64,000 nt of DNA from Actinomycetaceae bacterium (GTDB lineage Bacteria > Actinomycetota > Actinomycetes > Actinomycetales > Actinomycetaceae). Positions 9,255-17,166 of the stretch are shown in pieces (position 1 is the first letter of the stretch; every line of letters begins with the position of its first letter). The stretch spans positions 1 to 64,000 of the forward strand of contig JAUNLN010000001.1 of NCBI GenBank assembly GCA_030532245.1. The letters are read 5' to 3'. The notes below the pieces were generated by a model that saw nothing but the letters and a program-made list of their open reading frames with translations, made no database searches and was not told the origin of the DNA. A program made the translations under genes and the position numbers.

Positions 9255-10388
9255 CTACTTGCGGCCGCTCTTCCGGTCGGCGGGCTTAAACAAGAAATCC
9301 GCGCTACCCGCCGGCCCTACCGCGAGGAACCGCTTCGGTGCACTAGCTTTTTCACCATTGGAGGAGCCCGCCAACCTATACGCCGAAACCACGGCGTCAG
9401 CGGCTTGCGCCTGCGTAGCCTTCGGAGCCATCGGAATGAACGGGCCGGTAGCCAACCCCGAGGCAAGCATCATGAGAGCCGGCCTGTCGAGCGGGGCAAC
9501 AACCGAAACGGACGTCTCCTTCGCCTCCCCAAGCGACGCCACATTCTTCGCAACCGCCGCAACCGAGCCGGCAAGCGAACTCTTCCGCGCACCACCCGAA
9601 ATGTCGGACAGCAACTTCGGATCAACCTTGCCCACCGCAACAACGAAGCGCGGATCCAACTGGGCGATCGCATCTTTCGCGAACGAAGAACGGTCTTTAC
9701 TCACAGCCAACACGGGGCCGTTGCCGATCGTGCCTGCAAGAGCGGCGAGTGCGGTCGCATCCTTGTGCTGGGCGTCGACAACGTAAACTCGGCGCACATC
9801 CTCCCTGTAGATTCCAAGGGCGATGGTTGCGGAGGTTTCCTCCATGCTCCCGCCATTCCACCATTGGATCTCAACTCCGGCTGGATCCGAGCCAGCATTC
9901 GCGCGGGAGGCGCTTGCAAACTCGCGAGCCGCCTCAGCAACTTCCCCAGACACGCCCGCTCCTACAACAACTACTTCTGCGGGGCGGAGCCTCGCGATCT
10001 CTTCGAGTGCCCTCTCGCCGAGCGTTCCGTCTTCCTCCGTAAACAGTACGGGGCCGGGTCTTTGCGATTTAGGAGCGGCCGCGATAGCCACCGGCAAGTC
10101 CGGCTCGGCAGGGTTCACAATGTAAACCGTGTCGGCCGCCTCGTTGAACAGGCGCCGAGAGATTCCAAGCGACGTTTCAGCAGGTTCGGCGTCGTAGCGG
10201 ACCATCTGAATATCTTCGGCAAGTGCGGTCGAGATGAGGGACGAGGAGGATCCAGCCGGGAAGTCTGGCGCCGCAATCGCGGGCGTTGCAAAGCAAATAG
10301 GTAACGCAAACGCCGCCCCCATAGAGAGGAGACGAACCTTCAGCGAAACCCTACTTTGCAAGCGACCTCCAGGATTAGTGACACCCAT
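9255..10388 (-). CDS. Secreted protein with cell-wall-binding-repeat-2-like domains
   Basis: The start at 10388 (ATG) is preferred over an in-frame TTG at 10415 and places a signal peptide at about residues 15-40, ending TPAIAA. The mature part resembles the cell wall binding repeat 2 family (CWB2, PF04122). It has repeated units in which an aliphatic strand (VYIVNPAEPDLPVAIAAAP) is followed by PGPVLFTE and a helix plus VVVVGAG, and a second cycle VYVVDAQ...GPVLAVSK...FVVAVGKV. CWB2 domains attach proteins non-covalently to wall polymers in clostridia and occur in many actinobacterial secreted proteins. No catalytic domain is visible. The C-terminus is lysine/arginine rich. Confidence in the family is moderate because the repeats are divergent. 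Confidence 0.65.
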   Translation of the reverse strand: MGVTNPGGRLQSRVSLKVRLLSMGAAFALPICFATPAIAAPDFPAGSSSSLISTALAEDIQMVRYDAEPAETSLGISRRLFNEAADTVYIVNPAEPDLPVAIAAAPKSQRPGPVLFTEEDGTLGERALEEIARLRPAEVVVVGAGVSGEVAEAAREFASASRANAGSDPAGVEIQWWNGGSMEETSATIALGIYREDVRRVYVVDAQHKDATALAALAGTIGNGPVLAVSKDRSSFAKDAIAQLDPRFVVAVGKVDPKLLSDISGGARKSSLAGSVAAVAKNVASLGEAKETSVSVVAPLDRPALMMLASGLATGPFIPMAPKATQAQAADAVVSAYRLAGSSNGEKASAPKRFLAVGPAGSADFLFKPADRKSGRK

Positions 10389-10571
10389 CCTAGTCTTTTC
10401 AACCCGCCACACCAAGATGTTGCGGAATTGTTATTATACCGCTTGCGCGTGACGCGAAAAGAGTCGAAAGGCCTTCCCAGGAACTTCCTAGTTTCACCTC
10501 AGCAAGCAGACTAGGAACCTAGCGCTAATCCGCGCGCACGCGCTCAACACTCGCACCCCGGAAGATTCCCC

Positions 10572-12761
10572 CTAGTCTTCGAGTAGGTCGTGCAGGTAGT
10601 TGAACACGCGCGCACCGTCAGCTCTAAGGCCGTCGTGCTGGTACTCGTTCGTAACCCACGTGCGAATGCCCGCAAGCTCCGCGGTTTGCATCGAAAGATC
10701 CAGCGGAACGAACATGTCTTCGTAATACACGGCGGCAGCGCCGGGAACCTCGTTCGCGGCGAGCACCTCCGGGTTGTAAAGCGGCGGCCAGTCGGTGAAG
10801 TTCGCAAGCTCGTGCGCCAGATCGCGCATCGGCTTTAGTGCCGGATCTTCGTCGTAGATGAGGGGGTACATGTGCTCGCCGGTCAGGTAGATGGTCGAGT
10901 TGTAGTCCGGCTCGGGAGCGAACCCCTCCGCAATGCCGGATCCCACCTCGGATAGGAGGCGCTCCGCCGCCCACGCGGTCGGCTTTCCCTGGAGTTCGGG
11001 GGTTGCGCCCGCGTAAATCGTTTCGTGTAGCAGGCCGTACATGGGTGAATCCGCGAGCGACACTTGGCCGCGAACCATGTCGAGGAACTGCGTGTTCAGC
11101 CGCTTCTGCCCGCGAACCGTGACGAATGGTTCTTCAAAGAAGTAGTGCAACTGATCGAATCCGGTGGTGGTTCCAAGGAGGAGGCCGATCATGCGGAACC
11201 TCCTGGAGGAGAGGCGCTCACCCGTTGGGAGGATTTCCTCGTGCGTGTCGAGGTGCTTCACCACGTCGCGCAGCGTCTCACGGTCTTGCCTGTACCTCGC
11301 GAAGTACACCTCGTTGCGCGCGGCTGTGGCGCGGTAGGTGCGGCGGTAGATCTCGTCAACGGAGGTGAGGCCGGGCAGGCCACCCGTGAAGTAAACGGCG
11401 CTGAGCCCCTCGGGCGCGATGCTGAGGTAGGCGGTGTTGATGAATCCGCCGTACGACTGGCCGATGCTCGCCCACTTCCTGCCCCCGTTAATGCGGGCGC
11501 GTAGTTGTTCGGCGTCGCGAACCATGTTGTCGGCGCGGAAGTGTTTCACGAAGTTTACTTGTTCGGAGGTGGTTTCGAACTCGGATAGTGTGTGCGCGTC
11601 GAGGCGGGTTGAGAGGCCGGTGCCGCGTTCGTCCATGAGGATCACGCGGTACCTCTTTAATGCTTCGCCGATCCAGCCGGATTTGAAGTCTCCGGGGCGA
11701 GGTGCTCGGCCACCGGGGCCGCCCTGCATGAAGATGATCGCGGGGAGGCTACTGTCTGGTTTTAGCGATACTTCGCGGGCGAATAGTTGGATTTTGCGGC
11801 CCTCGGGCTTGGAGTAGTCGAGGGGTACTTGAATCCGGTGTTCCGTTACGTGAACCCCGTGCTGCACGTACTGCCTACGCGATTCCTCACCCATGTCTGC
11901 CTCCAAACCTTTCAAACTCTCAAACCTCTGCGCGCTCTGTGGTTTCGCCTTCTTTGGCATATCGGCCTCGCGGATCAAGCTGTCGCGCGCCGACTCAGGA
12001 GCACTCTGTTCAGTCTCACTCACAACAGCCGTTTTTGGCGTGTTTTCATGCTTCTTTACCTGTGGCTTCGCCTTCTTGGGCGCGGGAACATCATCAAAAG
12101 AGAAGAGCGCGTCTTCTGCGCCAAAGGAGTCTCCGCTTGTCGGCTCTTCAACAGCCTGCGCTTCCGCGCGCTCCCCCATCGGTTCCTCTACCGCACGCTC
12201 GTCTTCAGCACTCTGCTCTTCCTCCGCAGGCTCTTCCTTCGCCGGCTTTTCCTCCGCGCGGGCGTTTGCACGCGTACCCGCGTATCCGGGGCCCTCATTA
12301 ATGGGTTTACCGTCGCGGATAGCGGTGGCGGCATCCCTTGCGAGAGTGTCGGCGCGTTCGTTCATCTCATGACCCACATGCCCGCGAACCCACTCAAACT
12401 CAACCGTGCGGCCGCTTCGCCGCGCAACGTCAAGCTCCCGGTCGAGTGCAACCATGATGTCGCGGTTGGCAACGGGTTTGCCGTCCGCTTTCTTCCAACC
12501 CTTCTTCTTCCAACCAAAACGCCACTTCGTAAGCGCATTAATCACGTACTGCGAGTCAGCGTAAATGTGGAGCGACTCCCCCGACTCACCCGTTTGACGC
12601 AGCAAATCAAGAACCGCGAGCAGCTCCCCCACGTTATTCGTGCTCTCGGGAAGCGCACCAGCGCTCCAGTTCTGCTCGTCCAAATACCACGCCCAGCCAG
12701 CGGGGCCAGGGTTTCCAAGCGAGGATCCATCGGTTGCAACAATAAGAGTCATACACCCCAT
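10572..12761 (-). CDS. rnhA: RNase HI fused to an alpha/beta-hydrolase (proline-iminopeptidase-like)
   Basis: One uninterrupted 729-codon frame encodes two enzymes. Residues 1-150 are RNase HI, which degrades the RNA strand of RNA:DNA hybrids, with the active-site set Asp11, Glu46, Asp69 and Asp138 and the His128 loop (WVRGHVGHEMNERAD). Residues 160-285 are a Glu/Ala/Lys-rich linker. From about residue 290 there is an S33-type alpha/beta hydrolase with oxyanion motif QGGPGG, nucleophile elbow GQSYGG (Ser436), and likely catalytic His709 in QHDGL. The hydrolase resembles prolyl aminopeptidases of about 430 aa. Inside the frame, ATG codon 290 (11892-11894) is preceded by GGAGG at 11900-11904 with 5-nt spacing. 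The hydrolase can therefore probably also be made alone. Each half has the length of a normal single-domain enzyme. ATG at 12752 is an alternative first start. Confidence 0.88.
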   Translation of the reverse strand: MGCMTLIVATDGSSLGNPGPAGWAWYLDEQNWSAGALPESTNNVGELLAVLDLLRQTGESGESLHIYADSQYVINALTKWRFGWKKKGWKKADGKPVANRDIMVALDRELDVARRSGRTVEFEWVRGHVGHEMNERADTLARDAATAIRDGKPINEGPGYAGTRANARAEEKPAKEEPAEEEQSAEDERAVEEPMGERAEAQAVEEPTSGDSFGAEDALFSFDDVPAPKKAKPQVKKHENTPKTAVVSETEQSAPESARDSLIREADMPKKAKPQSAQRFESLKGLEADMGEESRRQYVQHGVHVTEHRIQVPLDYSKPEGRKIQLFAREVSLKPDSSLPAIIFMQGGPGGRAPRPGDFKSGWIGEALKRYRVILMDERGTGLSTRLDAHTLSEFETTSEQVNFVKHFRADNMVRDAEQLRARINGGRKWASIGQSYGGFINTAYLSIAPEGLSAVYFTGGLPGLTSVDEIYRRTYRATAARNEVYFARYRQDRETLRDVVKHLDTHEEILPTGERLSSRRFRMIGLLLGTTTGFDQLHYFFEEPFVTVRGQKRLNTQFLDMVRGQVSLADSPMYGLLHETIYAGATPELQGKPTAWAAERLLSEVGSGIAEGFAPEPDYNSTIYLTGEHMYPLIYDEDPALKPMRDLAHELANFTDWPPLYNPEVLAANEVPGAAAVYYEDMFVPLDLSMQTAELAGIRTWVTNEYQHDGLRADGARVFNYLHDLLED
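11892..11904 (-). promoter_or_regulatory. Internal ribosome binding site and start in the RNase H/hydrolase frame
   Basis: GGAGG (11900-11904), five spacer bases and ATG (11892-11894), in frame with the upstream RNase HI. The ATG falls exactly at the end of the linker and the beginning of the hydrolase, the normal position for an independent start. Confidence 0.7.
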
Positions 12762-12879
12762 TCTATTTGCGATCAGAGAAATCTCCTCACGCGGGTGCGC
12801 AAATCCACGCCCGCGCGGCCGCAGAGGCCTCCTCCCCGTTTGTTAAATTGGGTAAAGCTCAGGTTGGGAAGGAAATCGA

Positions 12880-14694
12880 ATGTCAGACTATTACGAGCGC
12901 GGCGACCACAGGGGCAATCGCGCAGGCGGCTACCACTCAAATAATCGAGGAGGAGGCCACTACCGCGACGACAACCGCGACCGCTCGGGTAGGCGCGAGT
13001 TTGAACGCCGGTCTGGTTCCGACCAAGACCTGATCAGCAGGTTCCACGACATTGATGGGCGAAGCTACGGCCAGTACAAGTCGGTAATCGGCGACTACGA
13101 TTACGGTGACTTCACGCTACACATCGACCGCGTGCAGTCCGACCCGTACGCGCCGCCCTCGCAGCTGAGAGTCACGTCTTCCCCCAAGAAGATGGGTATC
13201 CCCGAGGAGCTAATCGAAACCCGCGACCAGCGCATCGCAGTAGCTGACTTCCTCGCCCGCGAATTCGCGAAAAACAGTGCGAAAACCCCCGAGTTGCATA
13301 TCGCGAAATGTGGCCAGGAGATTCTGGAACGCTCCTACGCTTCGGTCGACAAAACTACTGTGGAGTTGCGTTTCCAGTGCCAGTTCCCCGCGCGCGGCCG
13401 CACGATCATGGGTCACTCGATGGCTCGCCTTGCCGACGTTGACATTCCGTACGCGGTGATGGACACCCTCGACTTCGTCTCCGAAGACGCCGACGAGCAC
13501 ATGCAGAACCTGAAGAAGCACGTGGAAACCTACGTCGACTACCAAGCGCTCCAGGCTCTGCTCGTGCAGAACGGTTGGATCGCGTTTGTGGCGAATGGTT
13601 CGGTGCTTGCGCGCAGGTCCGGTATTTCTGACTTCCCGATGGACTCCGCGGTTCCGTTCACTTCGCCCGAGTCTCTTGCCGAAACCGTGACTCTCCCTCA
13701 CGCAGGTGAGGTGACGGGCATGGCTTTGAAGCCTGGTATTACGGTGATTGTTGGCGGTGGATACCACGGTAAGTCCACGCTACTGAACGCCCTGCAGCGT
13801 GGTGTTTACGCGCATGTTCCATCTGACGGCCGCGAACTCGTCGCGCTTTTGCCGTCGGCGATGAAGGTGCGCGCGGAGGATGGCCGAGCCGTCACTTCGG
13901 TCGATGTTTCCGCGTTTATTAACGATCTGCCGGGAGGGGCGGACACGGTTTCGTTCTCCACGGAGAATGCTTCGGGTTCGACTTCGCAGGCCGCCTCCAT
14001 CGTGGAGGCTGTGGAGATCGGTAGCCCCGTACTGCTTGTGGATGAAGACACCTCCGCAACGAACCTCATGATTCGCGACGAGCGTATGCGCGAACTGGTG
14101 GCGGACGATAAGGAGCCGATCACGCCGTTTGTGGATCGGATTAGTGGGCTTGCGAAGAATGGTGTGTCCACGATTTTGGTGATGGGCGGCTCGGGCGACT
14201 ACCTGGATGTGGCTGACTTGGTGCTGATGATGGACAGCTATGAGGCGCGTGATGTGACTGAGCGGGCGCGTGGGGTTGTGGAGGCGCAGCCGCGTAAGCG
14301 TAGTGATGTGGCTGAGTTTCCTGAGGTGAAGCAGCGCGTGATGTTGCCCGTGAAGGCGCGTGGGGGTAAGGCGAAGACGAAGTCGAAGGGTGTTCACACG
14401 ATTTCGCTTGACCGGCAGGATATCGATGTGTCGAGTGTGGAGCAGATTGTGGATGGTGGTCAGACGGAGGCAATTGCGTGGGCTATTCGCGCGCTGACGG
14501 ATGGTGAGAGAGCCACTGGTTTTGATGGTGTTTTGACGATGAGGGCTGCGCTGGAGCGCCTGGAGGACGTTGTGGAGCAGCACGGGCTTGACGGCCTGGG
14601 TGGCCCGGCGAAGTCGGCGTTCATGGTGAGGCCCAGAATGGTGGATATCGCGGCGGCGCTGAACAGGTACAGGTCGCTGCGCGTGTCCGAATAA
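12880..14694 (+). CDS. Predicted ATPase of the ABC class (COG3044/PF09818 family)
   Basis: A 604-aa soluble ATPase of unknown physiological role. The first 40 residues are rich in Gly, Arg, Asn and Tyr (RGG-like), which may contact RNA. The central region has a Walker A-like GGGYHGKST near residue 295 and Walker B VLLVDEDTSATN near residue 390, both characteristic of this family, which differs from transporter ABC ATPases and has no membrane partner. The spacing between motifs and total length match family members. A GGAAGGAA ribosome binding site precedes the ATG. It is divergent from the RNase HI/hydrolase gene. The RG-rich N-terminus hints at a nucleic-acid-related role, but this is inference. 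Confidence 0.88.
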   Translation: MSDYYERGDHRGNRAGGYHSNNRGGGHYRDDNRDRSGRREFERRSGSDQDLISRFHDIDGRSYGQYKSVIGDYDYGDFTLHIDRVQSDPYAPPSQLRVTSSPKKMGIPEELIETRDQRIAVADFLAREFAKNSAKTPELHIAKCGQEILERSYASVDKTTVELRFQCQFPARGRTIMGHSMARLADVDIPYAVMDTLDFVSEDADEHMQNLKKHVETYVDYQALQALLVQNGWIAFVANGSVLARRSGISDFPMDSAVPFTSPESLAETVTLPHAGEVTGMALKPGITVIVGGGYHGKSTLLNALQRGVYAHVPSDGRELVALLPSAMKVRAEDGRAVTSVDVSAFINDLPGGADTVSFSTENASGSTSQAASIVEAVEIGSPVLLVDEDTSATNLMIRDERMRELVADDKEPITPFVDRISGLAKNGVSTILVMGGSGDYLDVADLVLMMDSYEARDVTERARGVVEAQPRKRSDVAEFPEVKQRVMLPVKARGGKAKTKSKGVHTISLDRQDIDVSSVEQIVDGGQTEAIAWAIRALTDGERATGFDGVLTMRAALERLEDVVEQHGLDGLGGPAKSAFMVRPRMVDIAAALNRYRSLRVSE

Positions 14695-14763
14695 TACTGG
14701 GCTGCAGCTGCTAAGAGACCTGCGGTTAGCCTTCGGGCTATAACGGTTAAACGACGAAACCAA

Positions 14764-14806
14764 CGGTTAAGGTGGGCGGCCGCTACGCGTTCGCCCACCT
14801 TAACCG
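14764..14806. terminator. Bidirectional terminator hairpin
   Basis: A 15-bp perfect inverted repeat (14764-14778 with 14792-14806, core TTAAGGTGGGCG) around a 13-nt loop, between two converging genes (ATPase and methyltransferase). Confidence 0.8.
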
Positions 14807-14827
14807 CACAAGCACTACCTGACTTCC

Positions 14828-15478
14828 CTACTGGATTGGTTTTTGGGCGATGACGATGGCGTCGATGGACGCGTCTTTGTGGTGCGCGTGCTCCTTCTTC
14901 TCAATGTCTTTGCGGGTGACGTTTTCCGCGCGTTCAATCCGGTAACCGTGCGCTGTGAGGGCTTCGCTGAGTTCTTCCGGATCCCATAGGCAGGCGGGGT
15001 TGGAGGGGCCTCCAACGTCGAGGCCGGCTTGGGCTCTGGAGTGCCCGACGAAGATGATCCACCCGCCCGGCGCAATCCACGAGTCGAGGTGATCAATTTT
15101 TTCGGTGATGAGGAATTCGCGTTGGTGCATGAAGCACAGTAGGGCGAGGTCGATGGGCTCGGGCGGAGTGTAGTTGCGCATGTCTTGGGCGACCCAGTGG
15201 ATTTCAGAATCGGTTTCGGGGTCGATGCCGTTTTCGCGAGCGTGTTCGACGATGGATTCGGCGGGTTCAAGGGCGACGACTTTGTATCCGCGCCGCACGA
15301 GTTCACGCGAGTGCCTGCCTTCACCGGCGCCTACGTCGACTGCGCAGGGCTGGTGGCCGTATTTGCCGGTTGCTTGTTGGAGTGTGTTGAGGGCGGATAC
15401 GACGGATGATGCGGGGTGGTCTGCGAACACTTTGTGTCCGGATTCGATTGCTTCCCTGTATCGGGCGTTCCAGCTCAT
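14828..15478 (-). CDS. Class I SAM-dependent methyltransferase
   Basis: A 216-aa Rossmann-fold methyltransferase. SAM-binding motif I is AVDVGAGEGRHS (about residues 45-56), followed by the acidic end of strand beta-2 in VVALEPAESIV and the motif DLALLCFMHQ near residue 110. The family transfers a methyl group from S-adenosylmethionine to small molecules (TehB-like members act on tellurite or thiols). The substrate cannot be told from sequence. A Fur-type box-like palindrome lies about 170 bp upstream and may regulate it. Confidence 0.85.
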   Translation of the reverse strand: MSWNARYREAIESGHKVFADHPASSVVSALNTLQQATGKYGHQPCAVDVGAGEGRHSRELVRRGYKVVALEPAESIVEHARENGIDPETDSEIHWVAQDMRNYTPPEPIDLALLCFMHQREFLITEKIDHLDSWIAPGGWIIFVGHSRAQAGLDVGGPSNPACLWDPEELSEALTAHGYRIERAENVTRKDIEKKEHAHHKDASIDAIVIAQKPIQ

Positions 15479-15649
15479 GAGACCTCACTACTTGAAAACG
15501 AAATGCCATGTTCGGCTTTACGATAACCCGCATTGAGGGCTGCGCCAACAGATAAAAAGGCGCCAAACCGCCAGTTAACGGCCACCCAAACCCGCACTTT
15601 TCAGCGCCAATCCAGGGTTTCTGAAGGGTACTCTAAACACACCCCTACT

Positions 15650-15705
15650 TGATAATGATTTTCATCACCTTGATGGGGTTTCGCCCTCGTACGTGAAAAT
15701 CATTA
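15650..15705. promoter_or_regulatory. Fur-family-like 7-1-7 box and 12-bp inverted repeat
   Basis: TGATAATGATTTTCA (15650-15664) matches the 7-1-7 Fur-family palindrome with one mismatch between its halves. Its core TAATGATTTTCA is repeated inverted at 15694-15705 (TGAAAATCATTA). It lies upstream of the methyltransferase gene and downstream of the pilus sortase gene. The box may bind a Fur or Zur repressor, or the repeat may simply form a terminator stem for the sortase transcript. Confidence 0.45.
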
Positions 15706-15742
15706 GCTCCCCGCTAGTTGTTGAGGTGCTTCACGGTTGTTG

Positions 15743-17089
15743 TCAAGTGTTGCTCTCGTTGTCGGGCAGAACATTTTGTTTGGGGGTTTGTCGTTTGTGT
15801 TTAGGTTTGTAGCGCCCTTGAGAGATGTTCATTCGGCGAGGGGGCGGAGGCGTCACCCCTAAAAGCAAAGCTGATGCTATCGGGGTCGATCCCTTCGCGT
15901 TGGATTCGGTTGGCTCCGTGGCAGCTCGGCGTGACTCCATCGAGTTAGGATCCTCTGGATCAGCTATCTCCGAGTTGAGCGGTTCGGGCGTTGACTGTAC
16001 TTCAGGAGTTATGTGTGGCGAAGTGCTTTCGGCCTCGGCTCGCTTTTGGTGTTGGTCTTGGTTGGGGTTGGAGACGACGCCTCCGGAACTGTCGGACATG
16101 GTCGACTTTTCAGTAGGTTGGGCGTTTGAGGAGAGGGGCTCCTTGCTGGCGGGGGTCGTGCGTACGGGGACGTACCCGGATCGCCAGATGTAAACCCCAG
16201 CGAGAATCAGAGTTACCGAGAGAATCACGATCCACCACGGGAAGCGTGGGAGTTCGGATTCTTCGCGAATTTGCTCGACTTCCTGTTGCGGTGTGGGGAT
16301 GACGCGTTCGGCGGTGACGAGGATTCGGTGTGAGTTGATGCCAAGCGGAGTGCAGGTGATGAGGGTGACGAGGTCTTTGCCGGGGTCGGCAAAGAGCACT
16401 TCGGTGTCGCTAGGTTCGATGGTGACGCTGTCTATTACGCGGTAGCTGAGCACTTGGTCGAGTACGGCGACGGTGAAGATGTCGCCCTTCTTAGCTTTGT
16501 CGAGGTGGGTAAAGAGTGTGGATTCAGGGAGGCCGCGGTGTGCGGTGAGGACGGAGCGTTGGCCGACGCCTCCGACGGGGAGGGAGGTGCCTTCGAGGTG
16601 TCCGACGCCTTTGAGGAGTGTTTCGTCGGAGGTGCCGTGATAGATGGGGAGGTCGATGTCGAGGCTTGCGTAGCGGAGGCGGCCCATGACTCCTTCGCCT
16701 GCGCCGTCGAGGATTTGGTTGTAGTCGAGGGTTTCGTTGCTGCTGGTGCCGTTGCCTTTGGGGACGTTTGCGTTCGCTTCGAGTTTTACTCCGGAGGCGA
16801 GGGCGTTGTTGTATTCGTGGGCGAGTTCGAGTTCGGCGATATAGGGGTTGGGTTGTTTGGTTTCGTTTTCTTTGACTGTTTGGTTGGCGAGGGCGATGAC
16901 GCGGGATTGTTCTTTTTGTGAAAACCAGGAAGCGATGTGGGGGTAGAGGAAGACGGTGACGCCGGCGATGACGACGAGGCTTGCTACTACGGACATCCAC
17001 GGTATTTGCCAGGCGCGCGTTGCCGCGGTGTGGGCGGGTTTGGTTTGCGCGTGGCGGACCGGTTGCGCTTTGTGTTTCACGTGTTTCAT
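15743..17089 (-). CDS. srtC: Class C (pilus-polymerising) sortase with long C-terminal tail
   Basis: Membrane transpeptidase that joins LPxTG pilins to a lysine of the next subunit. Numbered from ATG at 17089, it has an N-terminal membrane helix (about residues 30-50), the sortase core with catalytic His184 (LTAHRG), Cys246 (TLITCTP) and Arg255 (NSHRILVTAER), and a second membrane helix near residue 290, the topology of class C enzymes. A further 130-residue hydrophilic tail rich in Ser, Pro, Glu and Thr follows, which is unusually long. An in-frame GTG at 17128 lies inside a terminator hairpin, so I reject it. It is directly downstream of the shaft pilin gene, the standard pilin-sortase order. 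Confidence 0.92.
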   Translation of the reverse strand: MKHVKHKAQPVRHAQTKPAHTAATRAWQIPWMSVVASLVVIAGVTVFLYPHIASWFSQKEQSRVIALANQTVKENETKQPNPYIAELELAHEYNNALASGVKLEANANVPKGNGTSSNETLDYNQILDGAGEGVMGRLRYASLDIDLPIYHGTSDETLLKGVGHLEGTSLPVGGVGQRSVLTAHRGLPESTLFTHLDKAKKGDIFTVAVLDQVLSYRVIDSVTIEPSDTEVLFADPGKDLVTLITCTPLGINSHRILVTAERVIPTPQQEVEQIREESELPRFPWWIVILSVTLILAGVYIWRSGYVPVRTTPASKEPLSSNAQPTEKSTMSDSSGGVVSNPNQDQHQKRAEAESTSPHITPEVQSTPEPLNSEIADPEDPNSMESRRAATEPTESNAKGSTPIASALLLGVTPPPPRRMNISQGRYKPKHKRQTPKQNVLPDNESNT

Positions 17090-17103
17090 GGTTTTCTGCT
17101 CGC

Positions 17104-17141
17104 AAAGGCTCTGGCGGTTGGGATGCACCGCCAGAGCCTTT
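17104..17141 (-). terminator. Attenuator-like hairpin between pilin and sortase genes
   Basis: A perfect 15-bp stem (AAAGGCTCTGGCGGT / ACCGCCAGAGCCTTT) with an 8-nt loop, between the pilin stop codon and the sortase start. No strong T-run follows on the minus strand, so partial read-through into the sortase gene is plausible. Confidence 0.8.
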
Positions 17142-17166
17142 AGGATTGGTCGTTTACGTTAGGCCG

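Noticed and set aside
17090..17128. GTG start for the sortase gene
   Set aside because: It falls inside the 15-bp terminator-like stem and adds a non-conserved extension; ATG 17089 is used instead.
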